DNA from: Apoderus coryli
Taxonomy: Eukaryota; Arthropoda; Insecta; Coleoptera; Attelabidae
Direction of reading: 5' to 3'
Assembly: GCA_911728435.2 (NCBI GenBank)
Contig: OU452198.1
Span: 45,041,902 to 45,105,901 of the forward strand
Length of the DNA stretch: 64,000 bases
Position 1 is the stretch's first letter. Each line of letters starts with the position of its first letter. Both the position numbers and the translations under genes were made by a program. The notes beneath the pieces are model-generated. The model had not been told where the DNA came from and made no database searches. It saw only the letters and a program-made list of their open reading frames with translations. Below are positions 24,222-35,011 of the stretch, piece by piece.

Positions 24222-25105
24222 CATTCGCGGAGAACGCCTGCGATGGATGGAGCGTTTCCTTAGAGGAAGAAGTTTCCAGGTTAGGGCGAATGGTTCAATT
24301 TCCCGTAGACTGCCGGTCCACAGCGGGGTGCCTCAGGGTTCGGTATTGGGCCCGCTGTTGTTTCTGGTTTACATATCGGATCTGACGGGAAATATAAATG
24401 CAAATACAAGTTTCTTTGCTGATGACTAAGCTGTTTTGTGATCCGCTGCGGAGTGCTGAGGTGTTCCAGACCGATCTCGACAGAGTGATGACTTGGTCAT
24501 CAACTTGGCTGATGAGTTTGAATTTGGATAAATGTACAGTCCTCCATTTGGGACCAAATAACCCCGAAATATCCTACACCCTTAGTGGACACGAATTAAG
24601 ACCAACTCTCCAGCAAAAGGATCTCGGCGTGATTATTACCAATGATTTAAAATGGGGAATCCATGTATCGGCGGTAGTGACGAAGGCCAACAAATTGTGG
24701 TATTTGATCCAGAAAGCATTTATATCAAGGTCCAATGACATGGGTCTGAAGCTGTACAAGTCGTTTGTCAGGTCGAGCCTGGAATATGCCAATAGTGTAT
24801 GGTCTCCTTATTTTGTTAAGGATATTAAGGCTTTGGAGAGAGTTCAAAGAAGATTTACCAAGCTTCCACAAGCGCTGTGCCACCTGCCATATGAAGATCG
24901 GCTAAGAGCTTTGAACTTAACAACGCTTCGAGAAAGGCGACTTGATACAGACGTATAAGGTTCTTAGCGGACATTACACAATAAACTTGGATCTCTTTCA
25001 TCTTAATAGAAATCCGAGCCTACGTGGTAACAGCAAGAAATTGTACAAAGAAAGATGCGCCAAGCTCGCTCAAAGAAACTTTCTATTAAATAGATTTTGA
25101 TTTAG
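24222..25105 (+). mobile_element. CR1-like LINE, middle RT fragment (family A)
   Basis: Frames give RFLRGRSFQVRANG, SGVPQGSVLGPLLFLVYISDL and SFFADD (catalytic box). After a frameshift at the ADD box, LNLDKCTVLHLGP, KDLGVIITNDLKW and ALERVQRRFTKLP follow. The same family occurs on the minus strand at 32400-33690 and as a 3' end at 40466-40850. It is 5' and 3' truncated. Confidence 0.85.
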
Positions 25106-25109
25106 TTGA

Positions 25110-26600
25110 ATTTAACGTTAAGCTGTGAGAAGCAGCGTACTTGGTGATGGGGATTCCAAGTCACCATTAATCCTACTAGCGGCAATCTCATACTGGCCTG
25201 GGTTATGTGTTCGCTGAAGGTAAAGCGCGAATCGAACACAACACCAAGATCCCTGGTAGTTTCCACACGTGACAACGCAGCGTCATGAATCGCGTATTCA
25301 AAATCAATAGGGAACGTTCTCCTAGTATATGACAGAACTTTACCGGGTTCAGCATAAGATTATTGGCATGAAGATACCTGCGAATCAAACACGACCCGCT
25401 GATGGCGATCACTCAAATACTTACTTACTCCATGGCTCTACAACCCGGGGTGGGTCTTGGCCGACTGTACTATTCGCCTCCATTGTTGTCGATCTTCCAT
25501 CAATGCTGGGTCGTACTCTATCCCAATGGTCCTTAGGTCCGTTTTGATGTTGTCCCGCCATCTCATTCGGGGGCGCCCCAAAGGTCTTCGTCCCACTGGT
25601 ACTCCCTCCCAAGCCAATTATATCATCCGTGTGTCAGGCTGTCTTTGTACGTGACCCGCCCATTGTAGTCTTCTTGTCTTTATCTCCTTCACAATATTTG
25701 GATCTTTGTATAATTCTGCTATTTCTTGGTTGGTTCTTATTCGGTACTGTTGTGTTTCTGGGCTTCGCAGTGGTCCAAAAATCTTGCGCAGAACCTTCCT
25801 CTCAAAGATTCTCAATTTTCGTTCGTTGTCTTTGGTCAGGGTCCAGGTTTCGCTAGCATACATAACAGTCGGTCGTATAATGATCTTATAAACTGTAATT
25901 TTTGTTCTTCGCGAGATGTTCTTCGATGCTAGTACTGACTTTAGCGCATAGAGACATTTGTTTCTACTTTGAATTTGGGCTTTAATTTCCTCTGTCAGGT
26001 TGTTATCTTGTGTAATTGTGGCTCCCAAATAATTAAAGGTTGCGACCCTCTCGAAAATGTAGTCCCCCACAGTAACATTTTGGCCCACCCTATCTCTACG
26101 TCCTGTTCTACTGGTGTACATATACTTCGTTTTGTCCTCGTTTATTCTGAGTCCCACTTGCTCAGCTTGTGTTTCATCACTCAAATAGGATGCAATAAAT
26201 AACTTGGACATCTGATCCAACCCAACATAACGACACTTTGCTACCAACAGTGTGTGACTAATGGTGTCAAAAGCCCTGGTAAAATCCAGTAGTACCAAGG
26301 CACTCGCCTGACGTCGATCACACTAGCGAATCATATTGTCCGTTAAATTAATAAGGGAAGTAGTTGTACCATGTCCAGCTCTGAATCCGGACTGATGCAG
26401 AGGGCTGAGGCTGAAAACATACATTCATTTGGCGGTATATAAGCCTCTCCAAAAATTTCGAGAACCGGCAGCAGGCTAACGGGACGCAATTCACTAAAAT
26501 AACTAAAGAAAAAGAAGAACCCCCGACCAAGAAACGTGAGATGCGGTTCCCCTGAATCAATACAAGCTGCCTCGCTTCTCTCGGTGGTCCTACACCCCGG
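25110..26600 (-). mobile_element. Jockey-like LINE fragment, split by a younger LINE
   Basis: On the minus strand, 26600-26188 gives SGFRAGHGTTTSLINL, LVLLDFTRAFDTISHTLL and YVGLDQMSKLFIASYLSDE. Below the insertion, 25419-25110 continues with YLHANNLMLNPVKFCH and later RT blocks. The two halves join if the insert at 25420-26175 is removed. The piece between SYLSDE and the FADD box looks partly deleted. It lies between CCT6 and CXXC1. Confidence 0.75.
25420..26175 (-). mobile_element. RTE/L1-like LINE, 5'-truncated insertion with 12-bp target duplication
   Basis: This segment is nearly identical to 6215-6960, with the same C-terminal frame (SETWTLTKDNERKLRIFERK, LQWAGHVQRQPDTR) and the same (AGTA)n tail at the 3' end (plus-strand 'cttacttact'). 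It is flanked by 'atcactcaaata' at 25408-25419 and again at 26176-26187, a target-site duplication. It interrupts an older Jockey-like LINE. Confidence 0.9.
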
Positions 26601-26714
26601 TTTTCAAAGATTAACCCACAAATTAAGATAAAAACAACAGTATTAAGTTTAATTAATATATTTTTGCAGCAACCTAAAAACTATAAAATTGCTATTATAA
26701 GCGTAACAAAAGTC

Positions 26715-28733
26715 TTAATGATATCTTGATTTCGCTTTTTCTCGCGCTTTCAAAATCTCCCTCTGCATGCTTTGCTGGTCTTGCGCCTGGGTAATTCTCT
26801 CCATCAGCTCGTGATTGTAAGTGCTGTGCAACATTAATGCTAGGACTCCAGCCCTATTTGTCATACTCATGCGAATTTGACGTTCTTTCTCCAACAATTC
26901 ATCGAATTTCAACCATTGTCGAACTCTTTCTAAATCTATCTAAACACGCAAAATGTAAATTAATAAATTGCTCTCCTGAATCAACAGAATTGAAATCTCA
27001 AGACAACTTTTTATAATGCAAGACATTTAGACCAAGGAAAGCAATTTTTTAAAATATTAACGAGACAATATTGCACTTTTGAAGCTGTAAGAAGAAGCAA
27101 TGAGTCTCATTGTTGAAGTCAGAAGACAAGAAAAGATTAGCCTATCCTTCGATGTAACTACCATTTCGTTGCAAAACTGGCTAACCTGAAACAGAATAAC
27201 TTTGTAAAGGTCTTACCTCTGCTCTTCGCAATTTCTCCCAAACGTAGTGCTTAGTACAAGATTTCTTTGGTGCTCTACAAAATTCCCCAGTCTGTGAAAA
27301 CACATTAATCACCAAGGGACAACCACAAACCTCATGGTCCATAACTTTTGAATCCTTACAATGTTCCGGACATAAAACGCGTAACCGTTTACAGAAAGTT
27401 CTGTTTATTGAGTTAAAGAAATCACAAAACATATTGTTCCCTGTAAGGAAAATATTTGTACTTAATAATTATTCCCATTACAAGAATGACACCATTACCT
27501 TCGATTCTTGTCTTTACGTGCGATCCGAACGAGGCTCGCGACTCATATTTGTTAAAACACTTCTCCATATGTCTAATCGCAGTTCGAGAATGAATTTCAT
27601 GTCCACAAGTGATACAATATGTCGAAATATCCTCATCTTTTTCACTTTCGTTATCGATATTTACATCGATAGTAGCATTTTTAGCCCGTTCGACAATAAA
27701 ATCCAACTCTTTATGTCTTTTGTCGAGTTCATGTAGTACTTGTTGAACCTCAACCTGTTGCTTCCTCACTTGGTCCAATGCTAGAAGATTTAACATTATT
27801 TTATGAATGGTTGATTAACAGAAGTCCACATCATGACTATTGTAGGTAGTCATACCTTTAATATTTTGTTCCTCAGCCGCTGAGGGACTTAGCGACCATT
27901 CTTGCAATCGTTGCGGCAATACTTGCAAAATTCTGGTTTTAGCCAGGTCTAAACCGCATTGATCTGAACAGTATTTCGAACCGAAACGTGCACTTTTCAC
28001 GCATTTCGGTCCATAACACTGTCGAGGGTAATCAGTTTTCAAATGTTCATTAAATGTTTGATGTTCCCCGTCTGAACCTGTGTCCTTCCATTTACGATAA
28101 GTGCTAAATTAAATTACTTAATTATTGTAATTAAGTGCGACAACAAGAAACTTACCCGCTCATCATGTTAATGCAAATCCGTTGTTTGCACCGTTCCTTG
28201 TTTTTAGAACTACCATGTCGGTTCTTCCTTGCACATACATCACATCGACCACAATCTTCAGTTCTGTAACAACCCATACATTCACCGCACTTTTTCACTT
28301 TCTTATCATTTTTACTTTCGCCCCTTTCTTTCCGCTTACGGGCTTTTCGTTCCTCTGTATTTGTTGTTGCCATAGATTCATCACGTTCTTTTTTTGTTTT
28401 CCAACGGGTGACTAGTGTTGAATCTTCTTCGTTGCATCTAATGCAATAATACGTTTTGATGTTTTTCGCCTCTTTTTCTGATATTTTAATACAGTCTCCA
28501 TGATACCATTCCTCACAAGCGTCACAAGCTATCATAAATCTGGAAGAATCTGACGATCTACAGATACAATATGCTTGTCCATCTTGTTTTAATAAAGTAT
28601 CAATCTTAGACTGTCTTTCAGGCAGTAGAAATTGTTTCGCGATCTCTTCTCGCTGGAATTATAATTAAGTAAAACAATTTATCCCAATAGGCATATGAAT
28701 ACTTACAGATATGTCGCCACGTTTTCTAGACAT
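26715..28733 (-). CDS. CXXC1: CXXC-type zinc finger protein 1 (CFP1), Set1/COMPASS subunit
   Basis: Six minus-strand exons, 28733-28707, 28652-28156, 28103-27856, 27780-27499, 27440-27217 and 26939-26715, join in phase to 500 residues. Residues ~37-85 form a PHD finger (YCICRSSDSSRFMIACDACE, WYHGDC, YYCIRC). Residues ~130-172 form a CXXC domain (CGECMGCYRTEDCGRCDVC ... CKQRIC). A basic KRKERGESKNDKKVKK stretch lies between. The C-terminal Set1-interaction region has YCITCGHEI, the Cys-rich CPEHCKDSKVMDHEVCGCPL and a final coiled coil (WLKFDELLEKERQIRMSMTN). CFP1 recruits the Set1 H3K4 methyltransferase to promoters and reads H3K4me3 with its PHD finger. The protein is shorter than the ~650-residue human form. 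The usual KFGG DNA-contact motif of CXXC reads RHGS here. The start is divergent from myotrophin, 533 bp away. Confidence 0.95.
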
Positions 28734-29266
28734 CGCAACGGAATTGTTAGCTTAATTTATATTAAAATATTTCTACTTTTTGTATCTAAAAATTGTTAAA
28801 AATGCTATTAGGAATCAAAAGCATAAAAACTATTAAAAACAAGTAATCAAAATATCCTAAAACCAATTATTAATTCCTGATCTGTGTTTACGTTTTACTG
28901 ACAATTGACATTTCCTTTAATCCCAAATATCAGATGTTTTCAGTTAGCTCACTTTACTGTTGTTTCCTTCCATAAACGTCACTAATCAGCAAGTGGGTGC
29001 TGATCCTCTCACATCAGGGCAATTGAGCCGAAAGTAGTTCAAATGCATCAATAGAGTGCTATGTTGTAAAAGGTGATCAAGCCACATCAGTTCAATTGAG
29101 CAGAGGTGAAATTGAAACTTCATTACTAGGAACTTCCTAATTGTCATTTCAAGATTTCACAAACAAAACAATCAGAATACCCAATACCGCTGTGAAATCA
29201 TTGATTTTGCAAAAATTAAAAAGTTGCATAAATTCTGCTTCTACAAATTTTAAGTTAATAATAAAA
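28734..29266. promoter_or_regulatory. Divergent (bidirectional) promoter interval, CXXC1 / myotrophin
   Basis: The start codons of CXXC1 (minus) and myotrophin (plus) lie 533 bp apart, so both promoters must be here. The interval contains a dispersed repeat at 28925-29025 (caaatatcagatgttttcag ... tgatcctctcacatc) related to those at 15960 and 18055. No confident core-promoter motif is seen. Confidence 0.5.
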
Positions 29267-32200
29267 ATGAGCGGTGATTTCGTATGGGCAATTAAAAACG
29301 GTGATTTAGAACAAGTAAAAGATATAATTGAGAAAAAGGTAGGACAAAATCAAAGCAGGGTAGTTTATAAGGTGTCATTATTATTTCACATGACTCATAT
29401 TTGGTTTATATTTTTTGCATATTGCAGTCAGTAAATGTAAACGAAGATGTGGATGGTCGCCCACTAATTTTGTATGCAGCAGATTATGGGCAGGTCGATG
29501 TAATAAAATACTTAATTTCAGCTGGAGCCGATGTAAATGTAAGTACCTACATATTCATTTCAATAAATCATGAATAGCTTTTTTCCGCTTTGTTGCCCAG
29601 GTTAATTTGGTATCTATTAAATGTCTCTACTGTAGTAAGTTATTTAATTACTAGAAATTACCTATATTTTTCTTTTTATGCAAGGTATAGTAGTAATAGA
29701 GACACTATGTAAATTACGTATGTACTTACCTACATATTTATACGATTAAAAAAAATGAACAAAGTGTCTGTTTTAAAATATAAGGATACCTAATTAATAC
29801 AACTAAGTAGTAGTATCGTTATTATTATTATTATTTAACACCCATATGGTGTAAAAGTATTTCATTAGACTTAAACAATAAATATCTCCAAAAAACTTAA
29901 AAATGTACTGCAATCGGCAACGTTGGCAAAATCGTATTATATAGTCCGAGAGCTAATTCAATATTTTATACGATATTAACTTTACTATTTTAAATAATCA
30001 AAATTTAAAACTTAAGATATTTTTTGCTAAATTTGACAATTAATTTGGTGAAAAATGGTAATCAAGTTTTCATACCTTATTCTGAATTACTGAATATTTT
30101 GAAGCAAATAATCTCTTTATGCAAGGTCAATATGGCTTTCGTAATAAGAGATCTACTACTCTTGCAATTAATAACCTTTTCGAAATATGTTTCGGATGGC
30201 ATGGAGCGGGGCTGTGACACCTTTGCTTCCTTTTATGACCTCACTAAGGCTTTTAACTGTGTCTCACACGAGATGTTTCTTCAGAAACTCTCTTACTATA
30301 ACTTTCATGTTGACAGTGTTGCCTTGGTTGGCTCTTATCTCAGCGATCGTTGTTAGCACGTTTTGTATGGGGGACGATACTCGGAGAGACGATGGGTTGG
30401 ACGGGGTGTGCCCCAGGGGTCGGTTTTGGGACCTTTATTGTTTTTAATATACGTAAATGATTTATACAAATTTCAAGAAGAGTCAAATATAATCCTTTTT
30501 GCTGACGACACAACTAGTCTGATTAGATATCGACCAAACGACCCTTTAGGGGAGTTGGTTAATGCTGTTGAGACTGACATAGGCAATTGGTTTCTGGCAA
30601 ATGAACTGAGCTTGAATCAGGCTAAAACTCAGAGCATGAACTTTACATTGCGTTCTGCGCCTATCGATCTTCAGAACGATGTTCGCGTGAAGTTCCTTGG
30701 GGTTCATCTTGATCCTAAATTAACCTGGGAGAGTCATGTTCGAGAACTTGGGTGCTCGCTGTCCAGGGTCATATATCTCATCAGAAGGCTTGTGCAGAGT
30801 GTTTCAATCGCCAGTCTGTTGACGGTATATCACGGTTATTTTGTTTCCCGTATGTCGTATGGTATTTTGAACTGGGGACATAGTTCCCATGCAATGAAAA
30901 TCTTCAAGCTACAGAGGAGATGTTTACGTACAATGTTGGGGCTCGGTTGGCGTGACTGCTTTAAAAAGTATTTTGTTGAACACGGACTATTTACTTTGCC
31001 TTCCTTGTACATCTTAAACTGTCTTGGCTACATTCGAACCAATGCCTCACATTTCACTCTTCACTCTGATATGCATAATTATGGTACGCGAAATCGCAAT
31101 GACATATTGCCTGAATTTCACCGCCTATTGAGGACTAGGAAAGGTTCTGACTATTATTGTGTTAAATTTTATAATAAGCTGCCGTCTCACATAAAGTACC
31201 TTGGTGAAGTCCAGTTTAACAAAAGTATTAAATCATTTTTGATATCTCAAGCTTTTTATACCTTTGAGGACTATTTCAGAAGCGATATTGTAAGTTTTTT
31301 CTAGATTTTAGTTTGTTTTATGTTGTTGCTATTTTAATTTGTTTGTAAGCCTTTCTTTGTTGCTGTAACTTTGATTGATTAATTTTTGTTCTTTTTTGAC
31401 GTACTATACATGTTTTGTAACATAAGATGGTGAATAAATATATCTATCTATCTGTGAAATGTTCAATTTTTGGCATTTTTTTGCAAATTCTACTTGTTGT
31501 TCACTGTTGATGCAGATATTTGTGTTTCGCGTGAACTAAGAGAATTGTTGCTGATTTTTAGGTTCAAATTTCACATGTCTTTATTCAGTCTTAGTTGCAC
31601 AATAATTAAATTGTAAAAGACACGTCACTATAATAAGAAATCAATGTTAAAAATATACAAAAGAAGGAAAACATCAGGACACAAATTAAAATCTAAAAAA
31701 GAAAACAAATACTTAATCCTCCTGAGTGTTAAAAAGAGCCCTTAATTTGGGATTAAAAATACTTATATTTGGAATTTGTCTCAAATCTCTGTCTAGTCGA
31801 CTACCAGCATACAGGGGAGACCTTTTGAAAAATTCAGGGTGATACTTGGAAAGCTAATATTGTTTTTTCCCTTGTTTCATAAGAATGAAAGTCACTGTGC
31901 TTCTCCATTGAAGAGCACCTAGTGTATGTTAGATTTCAGAACCCTCAAAAGATATATGAAGATAACTGTCAAAACCTGGTTACTCCTGAATGCCTCTCTA
32001 CATGGTGTCATTCGTATAATAAGTACTCTAGTGATATCCGTGGCACGACCGCACACCACTATATTATACCTCAGTGCCGAATACACCGAGGAATAATAAA
32101 CATTGAGCAAAGAACTACTATCAATTGAGCCTTTAAGATTACGCAACAGATAGTAACTAGCGTTAAGTTTCTTACAAACAGAATCTATGTGTTCGTTCCA

Positions 32201-33982
32201 GTCCAAAAACCAGTGGTTTAAAGGACCACGGATTCCCAACGCGTCCAGCTTCTGACCAACAAAAATCCAAGGCCATTGTCAAATCAAAAAGCACAAACTC
32301 ATTCTTGCTATGTGAACACACTTTGGCTATTTTTGTTGGTGTTTTTGACATAAACGTTCATCCAAAATTTAATGATTAGATGGCAACAAGCGACTAGTGT
32401 CCCAGGTATTATTATTATTAGTCGTAAAACAGTAAACGGTAAAACCGATGAAACTGTTGCTCAGTTCCTAATTTGAGGTTTTTGAAATATTGATGTCATC
32501 CTCAGTCATCTTCTATAGCGAGTAGTGGACCAACTGATCGCCATAGTCCTCCATGAAATTGTCCAGCCTGTTCTTAAAGCTGTCAACCGTTTGCGCCATT
32601 ATCACCTCTACAGGTAATGAATTCCATGCATATACAACTCTGTTTGTTATAAAATTCTTCCGAGGAAGTCTAGCACATCTTTCCTTGTCAAGTTTCTTAC
32701 TATTGCCACGCAGATTAGGATTTCTAGCAGGATGAAATACATCGAGTTTCACCGAGTAGTAGCCACTAAGTATCTTGTATGTTTGAATTAGATCGCCTCG
32801 TTGTCGTCGATCATAAAGACATGTCAAATTTAAAAGCCATATGGTATATGGCTAAATGCATGAGGTAGCTTAGTGAATCTCCTCTGAACCCTTTCCAATG
32901 CCTCTATGTCCTTAATAAAGTAGGGGGACCAAACGCTGTTGGCATATTCCAATAGTGGTCTGATATACGATTTATACAATTGCAATATTAGAATGTTTGA
33001 TCTCGACTTGAAAGCTCTCTGTATCAGATACCACACTGTGGCGGAAATATGGGCCTCCCACTTCAAATCCGTTGTTACTATGACACCAAGATCCTTCTGC
33101 TGGTTTACAGATTTAACGGCATTTCCATTGATGAAATATGGAGTCCTGGGATTATTAGCTCCGATGTGTAGTACCTGACACTTCTCCAAATTCAAGTTCA
33201 TCAACCAAACCGCCGACCAGGACACTACCCCATCAATGTCGATCTGGAATTCATTATCGTCTCGCAATGGGTTACAAAACAATTTGGTGTCATCAGCAAA
33301 GAAGCTCATGTTTGACGTGATGGTTCTTGTTAAGTCTGATATATATGCCAGAAAAAGCAATGACCCCAGTACAGACCCCTGCGGGACACCACTCAAGACC
33401 GGCAATTTAGCGGATAATGCACCATTCGCTCTAACTTGGAAAATTCTTTTTGTAAGAAACATCTCAATCCACCTCAGGAGTGCCCCCCGCACGCCGTAAT
33501 GCTCCAATTTCAGCAACAAACGAGCAAATGGCACTCTGTCGAACGCTTTCTCAAAATCCAGATACAACACATCCGTAGGCTGACCAACATCATTATGGCT
33601 GGTCCACACAATCCAGAAGATTCGACTCCACCGACCTCTTGGGCATAAACCCACGTTGTTCATTGGGAATAATATTTGATTCAACAAGTTATGCTAGTTA
33701 TACTATTATTTTATTTTTTCTTAAGGATTTTGCCTTAAAGGATGGGGCTTTTTTGTATTCAATGGAAACAGAAATTGTTCTTAATATTATTCATTGAATT
33801 ATTTGTTCTAGTCCAAAGACAAGCATGGGATAACTGCAATTCTCGCTGCAATATGGGAGGGCCATAAAGATTGTGTTAAATTACTTATTGAAAAAGGCGC
33901 CAAGACCGATGGAGTGGCTCCAGATGGCAAGTCCTATTTGGATTGTGCGGAAAACAACGAAATTCGACAATTATTAGTTTAA
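29267..33982 (+). CDS. MTPN: Myotrophin homologue (small ankyrin-repeat protein)
   Basis: Exons 29267-29338, 29428-29538 and 33812-33982 join in phase 0 to 117 residues (human 118). The N-terminus MSGDFVWAIKNGDLEQVKD, then GRPLILYAADYGQVDVIKYL, KHGITAILAAIWEGHKDCV and the end DGKSYLDCAENNEIRQLLV give the same ankyrin-repeat order as myotrophin/V-1. In vertebrates that protein binds actin capping protein and inhibits filament capping. I infer the same role here. The start is the ATG giving the conserved short leader; the upstream frame is open but unlike the family. The 4.3-kb second intron contains three LINE fragments. Confidence 0.95.
30010..31460 (+). mobile_element. CR1/Jockey-like LINE (family B), RT to 3' end
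   Basis: Plus-strand frames give GFRNKRSTTLAINNLF, CDTFASFYDLTKAFNCVSHE and, after one frameshift at ~30355, a 313-residue frame. That frame has RGVPQGSVLGPLLFLIYVND, LFADDTTSLI (catalytic), VKFLGVHLDPKLTWESHV and a terminal domain HNYGTRNRNDI. The 3' end is an AATAAATA stretch followed by (TATC)n at ~31438-31452, the simple-repeat tail of such elements. It lacks the endonuclease half. It lies in myotrophin intron 2. Confidence 0.88.
31560..32340 (-). mobile_element. LINE C-terminal fragment (family B-like)
   Basis: The minus strand reads CSHSKNEFVLFDLT (the 'FDLTKAFD' block) near 32300, then DWNEHIDSVCKKLNASYYLLRNL and SLLNVYYSSVYSALRYNIV (after the RT core), followed by frames with SPLYAGSRLDRDLRQIP. 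The segment with the catalytic box is deleted. It is a heavily decayed relic. Confidence 0.65.
32400..33690 (-). mobile_element. CR1-like LINE (family A), RT and 3' end
   Basis: A 285-residue minus-strand frame (33687-32830) has VLYLDFEKAFDRVPFARLL, RIFQVRANGALSAKLPV, SGVPQGSVLGSLLFLAYISD, SFFADDTKLFC (catalytic) and ALERVQRRFTKLP. The frame then shifts and continues at 32827-32513 with RRQRGDLIQTYKILSGYYSV and FITNRVVYAWNSLPVEVI. The tail is a short ATT/AAT repeat near 32411-32420. It is the best-preserved copy of the family also seen at 24222 and 40466. Confidence 0.9.
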
Positions 33983-35011
33983 AAATAAAAATTAATGTAT
34001 TTAAAATGTGTCCAAAAACAGGATTATTAACGAAAATAAGGATAAATATTTTCGAATTAATTGAAATATTATGCTATTGATAATAATATATTTTATGATA
34101 ATGTAGGTTTTCAATAAGTATTTTTTTAAAATAGATATTGTTTGTCTGAGAACAAAAACATTATAATAATTATTATGTGTTTTGAGTGCTTCTATTAGAA
34201 AAAGTTATTTTTATAAATTTATTTTTTCCTGTCGTAGGTTTTTATAAATGTTTTTTGAATTATTATTGCTTTGAGTGTGATTATTTATTTTTATGTATCT
34301 GAATACAAATAATCTTTTTGTACGTGTTTAATTTATTTTCTTTCCAATTTTACGAAACTTTATAACCTAGACGCTTTGCTAGCCTTTGGTCTATAGAATT
34401 AAATGACAGAAATGATAAATTGTATTAGGCCATGGAGGTTAAATAAAGTAAGATACAATTTCCCCTACTTCACGCTTCACATAAACGTCATCGTTGGTAT
34501 GAAAACGTGACCAAGGAAAATGTTAAAAAACTAGAATTATATTTGTAACATAAACTGGGCAGCATCTTGTATTTTAAAGTGTTCTTCCACATGTATGATT
34601 ACCGAAGTGAGATAATACCATATGGGCGGAATTACTTTTGATACCTCTTTTGTTAAAGGCAAGGACTAACGTTAAATTAAATATCTCACTTGTCAATTTT
34701 AATTATTATGTATTATATTATTATTTAATTTTTTAAAAGAACCCCTAATGAGTTTAAATAATTAAGAAGCACTATTATTCCTTTACGTATTTCACTATTT
34801 TTACCATTATTGTTTGTATAACAGAGAAACAGATGACGTGTTGGAACAAACTTATTAATGTTGTTTGTTTATGTCAAATCAATAAAAGTCATAACATCAG
34901 CTGATTGCTTAATTAACCTAACAATAAACTACTTTTAAAATTATTTAAAACTATATTACAACGTATTAGCTAAACAAATTTGTATGTAAAAACTAAGCAT
35001 TAAAAATAGAA
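33983..35011. other. Intergenic between myotrophin and the zinc-finger gene
   Basis: About 1 kb of strongly AT-rich DNA. It must contain the myotrophin 3' UTR and the zinc-finger gene promoter. No ORF, tandem repeat or transposon motif is visible. Confidence 0.5.
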
